Below are positions 1 to 6,028 of a stretch of 6,035 bases of DNA, piece after piece (within the stretch, counting starts at the first letter, position 1; every line of letters begins with the position of its first letter). The translations under genes were made by a program, and so were the position numbers. Source of the stretch: Gammaproteobacteria bacterium. GTDB lineage: Bacteria; Pseudomonadota; Gammaproteobacteria; GCA-001735895. Below the pieces are notes generated by a model, which saw nothing but the letters and a program-made list of their open reading frames with translations, had not been told where the DNA came from and searched no databases. The DNA is taken from positions 1 to 6,035 of the forward strand of contig JAASSH010000153.1 of assembly GCA_021767985.1 (NCBI GenBank), read 5' to 3'.

Positions 1-140
1 ACCCGCAGCAGCAACGCGTCGCGCGCCGCGCCAGCAACCTGTGCCGCCTCGGGCAGATCGGTCAGGTTGAAGAAAACACCCTTACTGGTGCCGCCGCGCA
101 TATAGGTTGCGGGGATTCGGATTTGTGGTGCATGACTCAT
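1..140 (-). CDS. prpF: 2-methylaconitate isomerase PrpF, N-terminal part (runs off the left edge)
   Basis: PrpF is a cytoplasmic isomerase of the diaminopimelate-epimerase fold. It converts the methylaconitate isomer released by AcnD into the form used in the next hydration step of the methylcitrate cycle, and is required when AcnD replaces PrpD. Only the first 46 residues are visible, starting MSHAPQIRIPATYMRGGTSK and continuing through GVFFNLTDLP to DALLLR. The YMRGGTSKG segment (about residues 13-21) and the following DLP are typical of the PrpF N-terminus and include a conserved lysine (K20). The family is about 390 residues, so roughly 340 residues lie outside the window. The ATG at 140 is chosen because the family starts at this point; a weak GGAAA lies about 8 bases upstream. 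The gene follows acnD on the same strand after 151 bp that carry a palindromic repeat, which is the classic acnD-prpF order. Identification comes from recognising the sequence and the context. Confidence 0.93.
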   Translation of the reverse strand, partial: MSHAPQIRIPATYMRGGTSKGVFFNLTDLPEAAQVAGAARDALLLR

Positions 141-161
141 GGTTACGTTTCCAGTTCAAGT

Positions 162-250
162 GTCATCCCCGCGCAAGCGGGGATCTTTCAACAGCGGCGT
201 GGCATTTATCGGGAGATCCCGGATAGTTGCTGCGCAACTTCCGGGATGAC
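162..250. repeat. REPIN-like palindromic repeat between acnD and prpF
   Basis: The 89-bp element is bounded by inverted ends GTCATCCC (162-169) and GGGATGAC (243-250). It contains two hairpins. The first is ATCCCCGC-GCAA-GCGGGGAT at 165-184, a perfect 8-bp stem with a 4-base loop. The second spans 216-247: ATCCCGGA pairs with TCCGGGAT, and AGTTGC pairs with GCAACT around a TGC loop, giving 14 bp with one bulged T. This is the layout of a pair of REP sequences in opposite orientation. The same 'GTCATCCCCGCG.AAGCGGGGATC' type is dispersed in many proteobacterial genomes. It sits inside the probable acnD-prpF transcript. Neither strand shows a T-run after a stem, so it is more likely a transcript-stability or attenuation element, or simply a non-autonomous mobile repeat, than a terminator. 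Confidence 0.8.
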
Positions 251-291
251 ATCGAGTAAGTTTCATTTTACAGACCGATTTCCCATTGCCA

Positions 292-2889
292 TTACAGCCT
301 TGACGCTGACGACTCGAGGAAATCCTCGGCGAAGCGCTGCAGCACGCCGCCGGCCGAGTAGATCGAGACTTCCTCGGCGGTATCGAGCCGGCAGGTTACC
401 GGGACCTCGAGTCGCTCGCCGTTGCTGCGGTTGATGACCAGGATCAGCTCGACGCCCGGTGCGGGCTCGCCCTCGACGTCGAAAGATTCGCTGCCGTCGA
501 TGCCGCAGCTGTGCCGGTTATCGCCGGGTTTGAACTCGAGCGGCAGCACGCCCATGCCGATCAGGTTGGTGCGGTGAATGCGCTCGAAACCCTCGGCGAC
601 GATGACTTCGACCCCGGCCAGGCGTACGCCCTTGGCGGCCCAGTCGCGCGACGAACCCTGGCCATAATCGGAACCCGCGATAATGATCAGCGGCTGCTTG
701 CGTTCCATGTAGGTTTCGATTGCCTCCCACATGCGCGTGACCTTGCCGTCGGGCTCGATGCGCGCCAGCGAACCCTGCACGATCTCGCCGTTGTCACGCA
801 CCATTTCGTTGAACAGTTTCGGATTGGCGAAGGTCGCGCGCTGCGCCGTCAGGTGATCGCCGCGGTGGGTCGCGTAGGAATTGAAGTCTTCCTCCGGCAG
901 GCCCATGCTCGCCAGGTATTCGCCGGCGGCGCTGCTCGCCATGATGGCGTTCGAAGGCGACAGGTGGTCGGTGGTGATATTGTCGCCGAGCAGCGCCAGC
1001 GGGCGCATGCCGCGCATGCTGCGCTCGCCGGCGAGCGCGCCTTCCCAGTAGGGCGGGCGGCGGATGTAGGTGCTTTGCGGGCGCCAGTCGTACAGCGGGC
1101 TGCTGGCATCGTCGCGCGCTCCCGACAGGTTGAACATGGGCTCGTAGACCGTGCGGAAATGCTCGGGCCTGACGCTGCGCTCGACAATCGCGTCGATCTC
1201 GTCGTCGTCCGGCCAGATGTCCTTCAGCCTGACCGGGTCGCCGTTGCTGTCGGTGCCGAGCACGCCGTTTTCGATGTCGAAGCGGATCGTGCCGGCAATG
1301 GCGTAAGCCACCACCAGCGGCGGCGAGGCGAGAAACGCCTGCTTCGCATAGGGATGAATGCGGCCGTCGAAGTTACGGTTGCCGGACAGCACCGCGGTCG
1401 AGTACAGGTCGCGCTCGATGATTTCCTGCTGGATTTTCGGGTCCAGCGCGCCGCTCATGCCGTTACAGGTGGTGCAGGCGAAGCCGACGATGCCGAAACC
1501 GAGCTGCTCCAGTTCCGGCAGCAGCCCGGCTTCTTCCAGGTAGAGCTGCACCGCCTTCGAGCCGGGCGCGAGCGAGGTTTTGACCCAGGGCTTGCGCGTG
1601 AGGCCTCTGGCATTGGCATTGCGCGCGATCAGCCCCGCGGCGATGACGTTACGCGGGTTGCTGGTATTGGTGCAGCTGGTGATCGCGGCGATGATGCAGG
1701 CGCCGTCAGGCATCAGCCCGGGCTCGTTTTCGACTTCACCGGTGATGCCCTGCGCCGCGAGGTCGGTAGTCGACACCCGGCGGTGCGGGTTGGACGGGCC
1801 GGCGATGTTGCGCCCGATCGTGGATAAGTCGAATTTCAACACGCGTTCGTACTCTGCGTCTTGCAAACTGTCGGCCCACAGGCCAGCTGTTTTGGCGTAG
1901 GTTTCGACCAGCCTGACCTGCTTGTCGTCACGTCCGGTCAGCCGCAGGTAGTCGATCGTCTTTTCGTCGATGTAAAACATCGCCGCGGTGGCGCCGAACT
2001 CCGGCGTCATGTTGGAAATGGTCGCGCGGTCGCCGAGCGTCAGGTCGCTGGCGCCCGGGCCGTAGAATTCGAGGTAGGAGGAAACCACCTTTTCGTTACG
2101 CAGAAATTCTGTCAGCGCAAGCACGATGTCAGTCGCGGTAATGCCGGGTTGACGCTTGCCGCTGAGCTCGACGCCGATGATGTCCGGCAGTCGCATATAC
2201 GACGCACGGCCCAGCATCACCGATTCGGCTTCGAGGCCGCCGACACCCACCGCGATAACGCCGAGGGCGTCGACGTGCGGCGTGTGACTATCGGTGCCGA
2301 CCAGCGTGTCGGGAAAGGCGACGCCGTCGCGGGCGTGCACCACCGGCGACATCTTCTCCAGGTTGATCTGGTGCATGATGCCGTTGCCTGGCGGGATGAC
2401 GTCGACGTTTTCAAACGCGGTTTTGGTCCAGTTTATGAAATGGAAACGATCCTCGTTGCGGCGATCCTCGATCGCACGGTTCTTGTCGAAGGCATCGGGC
2501 TCGAAACCGGCGTGTTCGACCGCGAGCGAATGGTCGACGATCAGCTGCGTCGGCACCACGGGATTTACCCTGGCGGGGTCGCCACCCCTGGCCGCGATGG
2601 CGTCACGTAACCCGGCCAAGTCGACCAGTGCGGTCTGACCGAGAATATCGTGGCACACCACGCGCGCCGGGAACCACGGAAAATCGAGCTCGCGTTTACG
2701 TCCGATGATTTGTCCGAGCGAGTCCTCAAGCCGCTCGGGCTCGCAGCGGCGCACCAGGTTTTCTGCCAGCACGCGCGAAGTGTAGGGTAGTCGATCCCAG
2801 GCACCCGCTTCGAGCCTGTCGACCGCGGCGCGGGCGTCGAAGTAGTCGAGTTCTGTGCCTTCCAGAGGCTTTCGGTCTGTGGTGTTCAT
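292..2889 (-). CDS. acnD: Fe/S-dependent 2-methylcitrate dehydratase AcnD
   Basis: AcnD is a cytoplasmic [4Fe-4S] aconitase-family enzyme that dehydrates 2-methylcitrate to a methylaconitate in the methylcitrate cycle; it can also act on citrate and cis-aconitate. The 865-residue length fits AcnD (about 865 residues; AcnA is near 890). The aconitase core spans roughly residues 65-560, with a DSHTPHVDALG motif at 200-210. Cluster ligands are C406 in ITSCTNTSNP and C472/C475 in FACTTCNG. The C-terminal swivel domain follows: GDNITTDHLSPS at 635-646 and the active-site YGQGSSRDWAAKG at 742-754, where S746 and R748 match the catalytic Ser and Arg of aconitases. No key residue is missing. AcnD is chosen over AcnA because of AcnD-like stretches (ELDYFDAR, LPYTSRVLAE, DFPWFPARVVCHDILGQT) and the downstream prpF. 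The ATG start at 2889 is the family start, with GGAAAAG a few bases upstream. It lies 74 bp after gntR on the same strand and is likely co-transcribed. No prpB or prpC is next to it. Confidence 0.95.
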   Translation of the reverse strand: MNTTDRKPLEGTELDYFDARAAVDRLEAGAWDRLPYTSRVLAENLVRRCEPERLEDSLGQIIGRKRELDFPWFPARVVCHDILGQTALVDLAGLRDAIAARGGDPARVNPVVPTQLIVDHSLAVEHAGFEPDAFDKNRAIEDRRNEDRFHFINWTKTAFENVDVIPPGNGIMHQINLEKMSPVVHARDGVAFPDTLVGTDSHTPHVDALGVIAVGVGGLEAESVMLGRASYMRLPDIIGVELSGKRQPGITATDIVLALTEFLRNEKVVSSYLEFYGPGASDLTLGDRATISNMTPEFGATAAMFYIDEKTIDYLRLTGRDDKQVRLVETYAKTAGLWADSLQDAEYERVLKFDLSTIGRNIAGPSNPHRRVSTTDLAAQGITGEVENEPGLMPDGACIIAAITSCTNTSNPRNVIAAGLIARNANARGLTRKPWVKTSLAPGSKAVQLYLEEAGLLPELEQLGFGIVGFACTTCNGMSGALDPKIQQEIIERDLYSTAVLSGNRNFDGRIHPYAKQAFLASPPLVVAYAIAGTIRFDIENGVLGTDSNGDPVRLKDIWPDDDEIDAIVERSVRPEHFRTVYEPMFNLSGARDDASSPLYDWRPQSTYIRRPPYWEGALAGERSMRGMRPLALLGDNITTDHLSPSNAIMASSAAGEYLASMGLPEEDFNSYATHRGDHLTAQRATFANPKLFNEMVRDNGEIVQGSLARIEPDGKVTRMWEAIETYMERKQPLIIIAGSDYGQGSSRDWAAKGVRLAGVEVIVAEGFERIHRTNLIGMGVLPLEFKPGDNRHSCGIDGSESFDVEGEPAPGVELILVINRSNGERLEVPVTCRLDTAEEVSIYSAGGVLQRFAEDFLESSASRL

Positions 2890-2914
2890 CGTCTTTTCCG
2901 GGGGTATGCAAGGT

Positions 2915-2926
2915 TAATGATCATTA
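2915..2926. promoter_or_regulatory. 12-bp perfect palindrome in the acnD leader
   Basis: TAATGATCATTA is self-complementary and lies in the 74-bp spacer between gntR and acnD, about 25 bp before the acnD start. It does not resemble the TTGTCGACAA motif upstream of gntR. It could be a binding site for another regulator or a chance AT-rich palindrome; the sequence shows only the symmetry. Confidence 0.3.
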
Positions 2927-2951
2927 GTCTTCCCACTGCCGAAATTGTCAG
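2923..2951 (-). promoter_or_regulatory. possible secondary promoter for acnD
   Basis: Reading leftward, CTGACA (2951-2946, five of six bases of the -35 consensus) is followed after 17 bases by ACTAAT (2928-2923, four of six of the -10 consensus). The -10 overlaps the 12-bp palindrome at 2915-2926. This could let acnD-prpF be expressed separately from gntR. The match is moderate and the -35 lies immediately after the gntR stop, so the call is tentative. Confidence 0.27.
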
Positions 2952-2963
2952 CGAGGCCGCGCC

Positions 2964-3632
2964 TCAACCGACCGCCTCCAGCAGCTTCTGTTCCAGGTTG
3001 TTGCGGGTGTAGAAAATGTGTCGCCGCATCAATATCTCCGCCAGTTCCCCATCGCGATTATCGATTGCCCGGGCGATGCTCCTGTGCTCGTCGAAGGCGG
3101 TAGTCACGCGCGGACCAGCCATGCCCAGCTGCACGCGGTACATGCGTATCAGGTGGTAAATGCCCTCGATCAGCATCGAGATCAGGTGATCGTTCTTGCT
3201 GCCGAGTATGATGCGGTAATGGAAGTCGACATCGCCCGCTTCCTGGTAGTAGGTATCGCCGCTTTGCACCGTCTGTAAATGGGCGTTCAACAATGCCTGC
3301 AGGTCATCGATTTCGTCGTCGGTCATGTTGGTCGCGGCGAGCCTGGCGGCCATGCCCTCGAGCGATTCCCTGACCTGGTACAGCGAAACCAGCCGCTCGG
3401 GGCTGAGCGCGACCACGCGCGCGCCGACGTTCGGCTTGCGTTCCACCAGGTGACAGTTTTCGAGCCGGTTGATGGCCTCGCGCACGATCGCGCGGCTGAC
3501 CGCGTAACGGGTTGCCAGTTCTGTTTCGCTCAGTTTCGAACCCGACAGGATGTCACCTTCGACGATATCCTGCCGCAGCTGGATAAAGGTTTTGTCGGAC
3601 GCGGTAACGGGCTGTTCGGTAACCAGTAGCAT
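2964..3632 (-). CDS. GntR-family transcriptional regulator, FadR/FCD subfamily
   Basis: This is a DNA-binding, effector-responsive regulator of 222 residues, the normal length for the family. The winged helix-turn-helix covers about residues 16-75, with LSETELATRYAVSR followed by AIVREAINRLE as the recognition region, and a wing ending NVGARV. The FCD ligand domain covers about 80-215. D134, H138, H183 (in DEHRSIARAI) and H205 (in MRRHI) have the spacing of the conserved FCD metal site, so a metal-bound carboxylate is the likely effector. This fits a tri- or dicarboxylate such as methylcitrate, but the effector cannot be read from sequence. The ATG at 3632 has no good Shine-Dalgarno, and the TTGTCGACAA palindromes and a promoter lie just upstream, suggesting autoregulation. 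The gene is first in the leftward unit gntR-acnD-prpF; GntR regulators commonly sit at the head of prp operons. No symbol is assigned because the family is large. Confidence 0.92.
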   Translation of the reverse strand: MLLVTEQPVTASDKTFIQLRQDIVEGDILSGSKLSETELATRYAVSRAIVREAINRLENCHLVERKPNVGARVVALSPERLVSLYQVRESLEGMAARLAATNMTDDEIDDLQALLNAHLQTVQSGDTYYQEAGDVDFHYRIILGSKNDHLISMLIEGIYHLIRMYRVQLGMAGPRVTTAFDEHRSIARAIDNRDGELAEILMRRHIFYTRNNLEQKLLEAVG

Positions 3633-3647
3633 CGGGATGATCGGCTG

Positions 3648-3657
3648 TTGTCGATAA
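3648..3657. promoter_or_regulatory. degenerate third copy of the GntR operator motif
   Basis: TTGTCGATAA differs from TTGTCGACAA by one base and lies exactly 12 bp (start to start) from the perfect copy at 3660-3669. It falls in the 5' leader of gntR, downstream of the predicted transcription start. It may be a weak secondary site or a remnant of tandem duplication. Confidence 0.4.
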
Positions 3658-3658
3658 A

Positions 3659-3670
3659 ATTGTCGACAAT
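3659..3670. promoter_or_regulatory. proximal operator (palindrome ATTGTCGACAAT) for the GntR regulator
   Basis: This is a perfect 12-bp palindrome overlapping the last bases of the -10 and the expected transcription start of the leftward gntR promoter, where a bound repressor would block RNA polymerase. Short palindromes of the TTGTNNACAA type are typical of FadR/FCD regulators (known for the family), and the nearest regulator gene is the FCD-type gntR 27 bp away. Assignment to that protein is inference. Confidence 0.68.
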
Positions 3671-3696
3671 ATAGCCAAAATGAAACATAAAATCAA
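3668..3696 (-). promoter_or_regulatory. sigma70-type promoter of gntR-acnD-prpF
   Basis: Reading leftward, TTGATT (3696-3691) is followed after exactly 17 bases by TATATT (3673-3668). The -35 matches the consensus at four of six positions and the -10 at five of six. The surrounding sequence is very AT-rich compared with the rest of the window. The predicted start falls near 3660, about 28 bases before the gntR ATG. The promoter lies between the two TTGTCGACAA palindromes, with the -10 running into the proximal one. Confidence 0.62.
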
Positions 3697-3707
3697 AAAT
3701 AATGGCT

Positions 3708-3723
3708 ATATTGTCGACAATAT
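3708..3723. promoter_or_regulatory. distal operator (16-bp palindrome ATATTGTCGACAATAT)
   Basis: This is a perfect 16-bp palindrome upstream of the -35 of the gntR promoter, with the same TTGTCGACAA core as the proximal site. The two sites also lie in a longer 19-bp inverted repeat (3659-3677 and 3703-3721, ATTGTCGACAATATAGCCA and its complement) separated by 25 bp. Palindrome centres are 51 bp apart, close to five helical turns, so two bound dimers would lie on roughly the same DNA face and could interact. Confidence 0.66.
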
Positions 3724-3774
3724 TGGGAATTAAAGACGTTTTATACGTGTTTACGTAGCTACTGAGCTGGCGCT

Positions 3775-4706
3775 TTAACCGAACGAGGCCAAAAGCTCGC
3801 CAATCCTGGATTCGTCCGGATTGACGCCGAGGCCCGGTCCCTGCGGCAGATCGAAATAGCCGCCGCTTATATTGATGCCGTTCTCGGGATCGTAGTTTTC
3901 CTCGATATAACTGCCTGAGGTCCACACCGCTTCGAGCAGGCGGGGCTCCACCGTGGCGCCCAAATGCAACACCGCCGCGGCCACGATATCGCCGCCCCAG
4001 GTATCCTCGACGGTGTGCGGCATCGATCGCGCGGCACAGATGTCGCGCACCGTGGCCATCGCGCTGGGAGTATGCGGCAGGCCAGGCTCAGGCGCATCGC
4101 CTGGCTGGCCGTCATGCCGCGGTTGGTGTCGACGATAACCTGCGCCCGGCCGCCGATTTTCTCCCATACTTTTTTAACCACCGCGATATCGATTTCGACA
4201 TCGCGACCACCGGCCTTGATTTGAATTCGACGATAGCCTTCGGATACTTTTTCGTCGGCCAGCCGGGAAATATCGTCGGGGCTGCCGATGCCGGTGGCGT
4301 AGTATCCCGGCAGTCGTTCGGTTTCGGCACCGCCCAGCAGTTCGCAGACCCGTATTCCGTAATGTTTGCCCAGCATGTCCATCAGCGCGATATCGATCGC
4401 GGCCTTGGCGTAATTGTGCCCGTTGAGCAAACCGTCCATGTGCCGGCGCAGCAGCAGCGGCGTTAGAGCCGACTGGCCAATGATATTCGGAGCCAGCTCG
4501 GAAATCGCGGCGCGTGCGCCGAGCGCATGCTGGGGCTGATAGACCGGGCCGATCGGCGCGACCTCGCCCCAGCCAACCTGACCGGTATCGGATACCAGTT
4601 TGATGATGGAGGTATCGACCGAGTGCAGGGTGCTTCTCGACATGGTGTAAGGACCGCCGATGACGGGCAGGTCTTTCTGGTAGATATGTAATTCACTGAT
4701 GCGCAT
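3775..4706 (-). pseudogene. enolase-superfamily (mandelate racemase/muconate lactonizing type, HpbD-like), internally deleted and frameshifted
   Basis: The intact family member would be a Mg-dependent barrel enzyme of about 370 residues that removes a proton alpha to a carboxylate (epimerase, racemase or cycloisomerase). The N-terminal 211 codons (ATG 4706 to about 4074) are intact: capping domain start MRISELHIYQKDLP, then GHNYAKAAIDIALMDMLGKH, then the base lysine K164 in RIQIKAGG and metal ligand D193 in VDTNRG. Near 4064-4074 the frame changes, and the C-terminal 95 residues continue in another frame from [17 protein letters not shown] through EDTWGGDI to LLASFG and the stop at 3775. About 60 residues expected between these parts are absent, including the second and third metal ligands and the second catalytic lysine. 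Without a frame change the product would be a 279-residue protein with a foreign tail. The ATG at 4706 is preferred over a GTG at 4772 because family members start there. The resemblance is closest to 4-hydroxyproline betaine 2-epimerase as remembered; the substrate is uncertain. Confidence 0.85.
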
Positions 4707-4972
4707 GGGCGGGCTCGCTATAAACTGGAAACTGGGATCGACAGGGGCCAAGTATTCGCAAATTCGAATCACGAAGCAACGACTGTGAAATAAAACCTCG
4801 GAACAGGTTGTTATTTCTACCCCGTCCCTGGCGCGTCCAGCGTCATTGCAAAAGCCGGACAGATGATGGACACTGCGGCTGATATCGCGTCTCGATCAAT
4901 GCAATTCGAGCCGGGAAATCGGATCGCGAAAGCAAAATAATAATTGTTTGCGAGCGCGTTAAAAAAGAAACC

Positions 4973-4990
4973 GTATTCTCGAACGAATAC
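4973..4990. promoter_or_regulatory. inverted repeat GTATTC-N6-GAATAC, possible operator
   Basis: Six-base arms (4973-4978 and 4985-4990) around TCGAAC form a perfect inverted repeat about 75 bp before the binding-protein gene. A related but imperfect arrangement, GTATTC then eight bases then GAATC, occurs at 4752-4770 close to the start of the divergent enolase-family gene. The pair could be sites for one regulator acting on both directions. Only the symmetry is seen; the function is inferred. Confidence 0.33.
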
Positions 4991-5029
4991 TCGACAGATT
5001 TAACGTCTTGTCTGCCAATATCAATAAAG

Positions 5030-5047
5030 GCGGGTAGACACACCCGC
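5030..5047 (+). promoter_or_regulatory. small GC-rich hairpin in the leader of the TTT binding-protein gene
   Basis: GCGGGT (5030-5035) pairs with ACCCGC (5042-5047) around a 6-base loop. It ends 8 bases before the Shine-Dalgarno at 5056-5060. No T-run follows, so it is not a terminator. It could stabilise the messenger or affect initiation, or be incidental. Confidence 0.3.
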
Positions 5048-5055
5048 GGCATTAT

Positions 5056-5060
5056 GGAGG
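5056..5060 (+). promoter_or_regulatory. ribosome binding site that fixes the start of the TTT binding-protein gene
   Basis: GGAGG is followed by AACAA and then ATG at 5066, an ideal 5-base spacing. An in-frame ATG at 5054 overlaps this Shine-Dalgarno and would add MEEQ before the signal peptide, so 5066 is the better start. Confidence 0.85.
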
Positions 5061-5065
5061 AACAA

Positions 5066-6028
5066 ATGAATTCTAAGTTTTCGAAGCTGTGCACGCTGGC
5101 CGCTTTACTCTGCGTATCGACCGCGGGATTCGCGGCGGAATGTATCGCGCCGGCGAACCCGGGAGGCGGCTGGGACTTCACCTGCCGTCAAATTGGCAAG
5201 ATCATGTACGACATCGGCGCCGTCGAAAAACCGATCCAGGTGACCAACATGGCGGGTGCGGGCGGCGGGCTTGCTTTTAACCATGTCGTCGCCGAACGCA
5301 ACGACGATGCCGATCTGATCGTCGCCGCCTCGTCGGCAACCTCGACTCGCCTGGCGCAAAACGCTTATGCCGGCATGACTGCCGACCAGGTTCGTTTCGT
5401 CGGCGCGATTGGCGCGGATCCGGGCGTGATCGTGGTGGCGAAGAATAGCCCGTTCCAGACGCTGGGAGACCTGCTCAACGCCATCAAGTCCAAACCCGGC
5501 TCTGTCACGTTCGCCGGCGGATCCGCTACCGGCGGGTTCGATCATCTGAAGCCATTGATGTTGTTACAACGCGTCGGTTTTACCGATATCGCGAAGGTAA
5601 AATACATCAGCCTCGATGGCGGCGCGGATGCTATCACGCAGACGATCGGTGGCTTCACCCAGGCGATGACCGGCGATATGTCGGAAGTCGTGGGTTTTTT
5701 GAAAGCGGGTGAAATTCGGGTTCTCGCGGTTCTTACCGAAGAGCGTATTCCCGGATTCGAAAGCATTCCGACCGCAAAGGAGCAGGGCTTTGACGTGGTT
5801 GCGGTAAACTGGCGCGGCCTCTACATCCCCAGGGGCGTATCCGATGCAACCTTCGACATGTGGGCGCAGCGCCTGCAAAACGTGGCGGATTCGGCCGAGT
5901 GGAAAGAGGCAATGGTCGCCAACGGACTGGCACCGTTTACCAAGGTCGGCGGTGACTTCCAGAGCTATATTGACGGCGTGGTTGCCGAGGTACGCAAGCT
6001 GAGCCAGGACCTCGGAGTGATTCAGTAG
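5066..6028 (+). CDS. tctC: tripartite tricarboxylate transporter (TTT) periplasmic substrate-binding protein, TctC/Bug family
   Basis: This is a periplasmic binding protein that captures an organic acid, typically a tricarboxylate such as citrate, and delivers it to the TctA/TctB membrane pair. It is 320 residues from the ATG at 5066, the normal family length. Residues 1-23 form a signal peptide: K4 and K7, then the hydrophobic LAALLCVSTAGFA, with cleavage probably after A23. The mature part starts AECIAPANPGGGWDFTCR, the first ligand-binding loop of the family. C26 and C40 flank that loop and are probably a disulfide in the periplasm. Further family stretches are NMAGAGGGLAFN (61-72), FAGGSATGGFDHL (149-161) and IPTAKEQGFDV (234-244). 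It diverges from the enolase-family and gntR-acnD-prpF genes. tctB and tctA would be expected downstream, but the window ends 7 bases after the stop. The symbol reflects the family; the actual ligand is unknown. Confidence 0.92.
   Translation: MNSKFSKLCTLAALLCVSTAGFAAECIAPANPGGGWDFTCRQIGKIMYDIGAVEKPIQVTNMAGAGGGLAFNHVVAERNDDADLIVAASSATSTRLAQNAYAGMTADQVRFVGAIGADPGVIVVAKNSPFQTLGDLLNAIKSKPGSVTFAGGSATGGFDHLKPLMLLQRVGFTDIAKVKYISLDGGADAITQTIGGFTQAMTGDMSEVVGFLKAGEIRVLAVLTEERIPGFESIPTAKEQGFDVVAVNWRGLYIPRGVSDATFDMWAQRLQNVADSAEWKEAMVANGLAPFTKVGGDFQSYIDGVVAEVRKLSQDLGVIQ

Larger units (their letters stand above)
4707..5065. other. divergent intergenic region (359 bp) between the enolase-family gene and the TTT binding-protein gene
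   Basis: No credible gene is seen here. The region should carry the promoters of both divergent genes, but neither is strong. Leftward, TTGCTT-17-AATACT (-10 at 4756-4751) is a possible enolase-gene promoter, weak in the -35. Rightward, TTAACG (5000-5005)-17-AATAAA (5023-5028) is a weak candidate. The right half has AT-rich patches (about 4934-4949 and 4959-4970). Inverted repeats at 4752-4770, 4973-4990 and 5030-5047 are listed separately where supportable. There is no perfect copy of the TTGTCGACAA motif; the nearest is TACTCGACAG (4988-4997, 7 of 10). Confidence 0.5.

Noticed and set aside
216..247. Strong hairpin as a Rho-independent terminator after acnD
   Set aside because: No T-run follows the stem on either strand, and the hairpin is half of a paired repeat; prpF follows on the same strand.
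123..434. A 103-codon plus-strand frame containing VIPAQAGI
   Set aside because: It reads through the palindromic repeat and then antisense into the acnD 3' end; the VIPAQAGI peptide is the known translation artefact of this repeat type.
511..1827. A 438-codon open frame on the plus strand opposite acnD, and another of 249 codons at 1861-2610
   Set aside because: Both lie antisense to a fully convincing acnD in high-GC sequence, where antisense frames stay open by codon bias. Their proteins are rich in Arg, Ala, Val and Gly with no recognisable domain, and no ribosome binding site supports them.
3279..3629. Plus-strand open frame of 116 codons opposite gntR
   Set aside because: It is antisense to a gene with a complete GntR/FCD domain pattern and has no recognisable features of its own.
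3867..4772. Enolase-family gene starting at the GTG at 4772 and ending at 3867 as an intact 301-residue protein
   Set aside because: The first 22 residues are unlike the family N-terminus, and after about residue 233 the sequence is out-of-frame Arg/Pro-rich material, while the true C-terminus continues in another frame to 3775.
4819..4843. Possible sigma-54 promoter (TGGCGCG...TTGCA)
   Set aside because: The GG and GC elements are about 18 bases apart instead of the required 12, so the site does not fit.
5105..5545. Minus-strand open frame of 146 codons opposite the binding-protein gene
   Set aside because: It is antisense to a gene with a clear signal peptide, ribosome binding site and TctC-family motifs; no family resemblance is seen.
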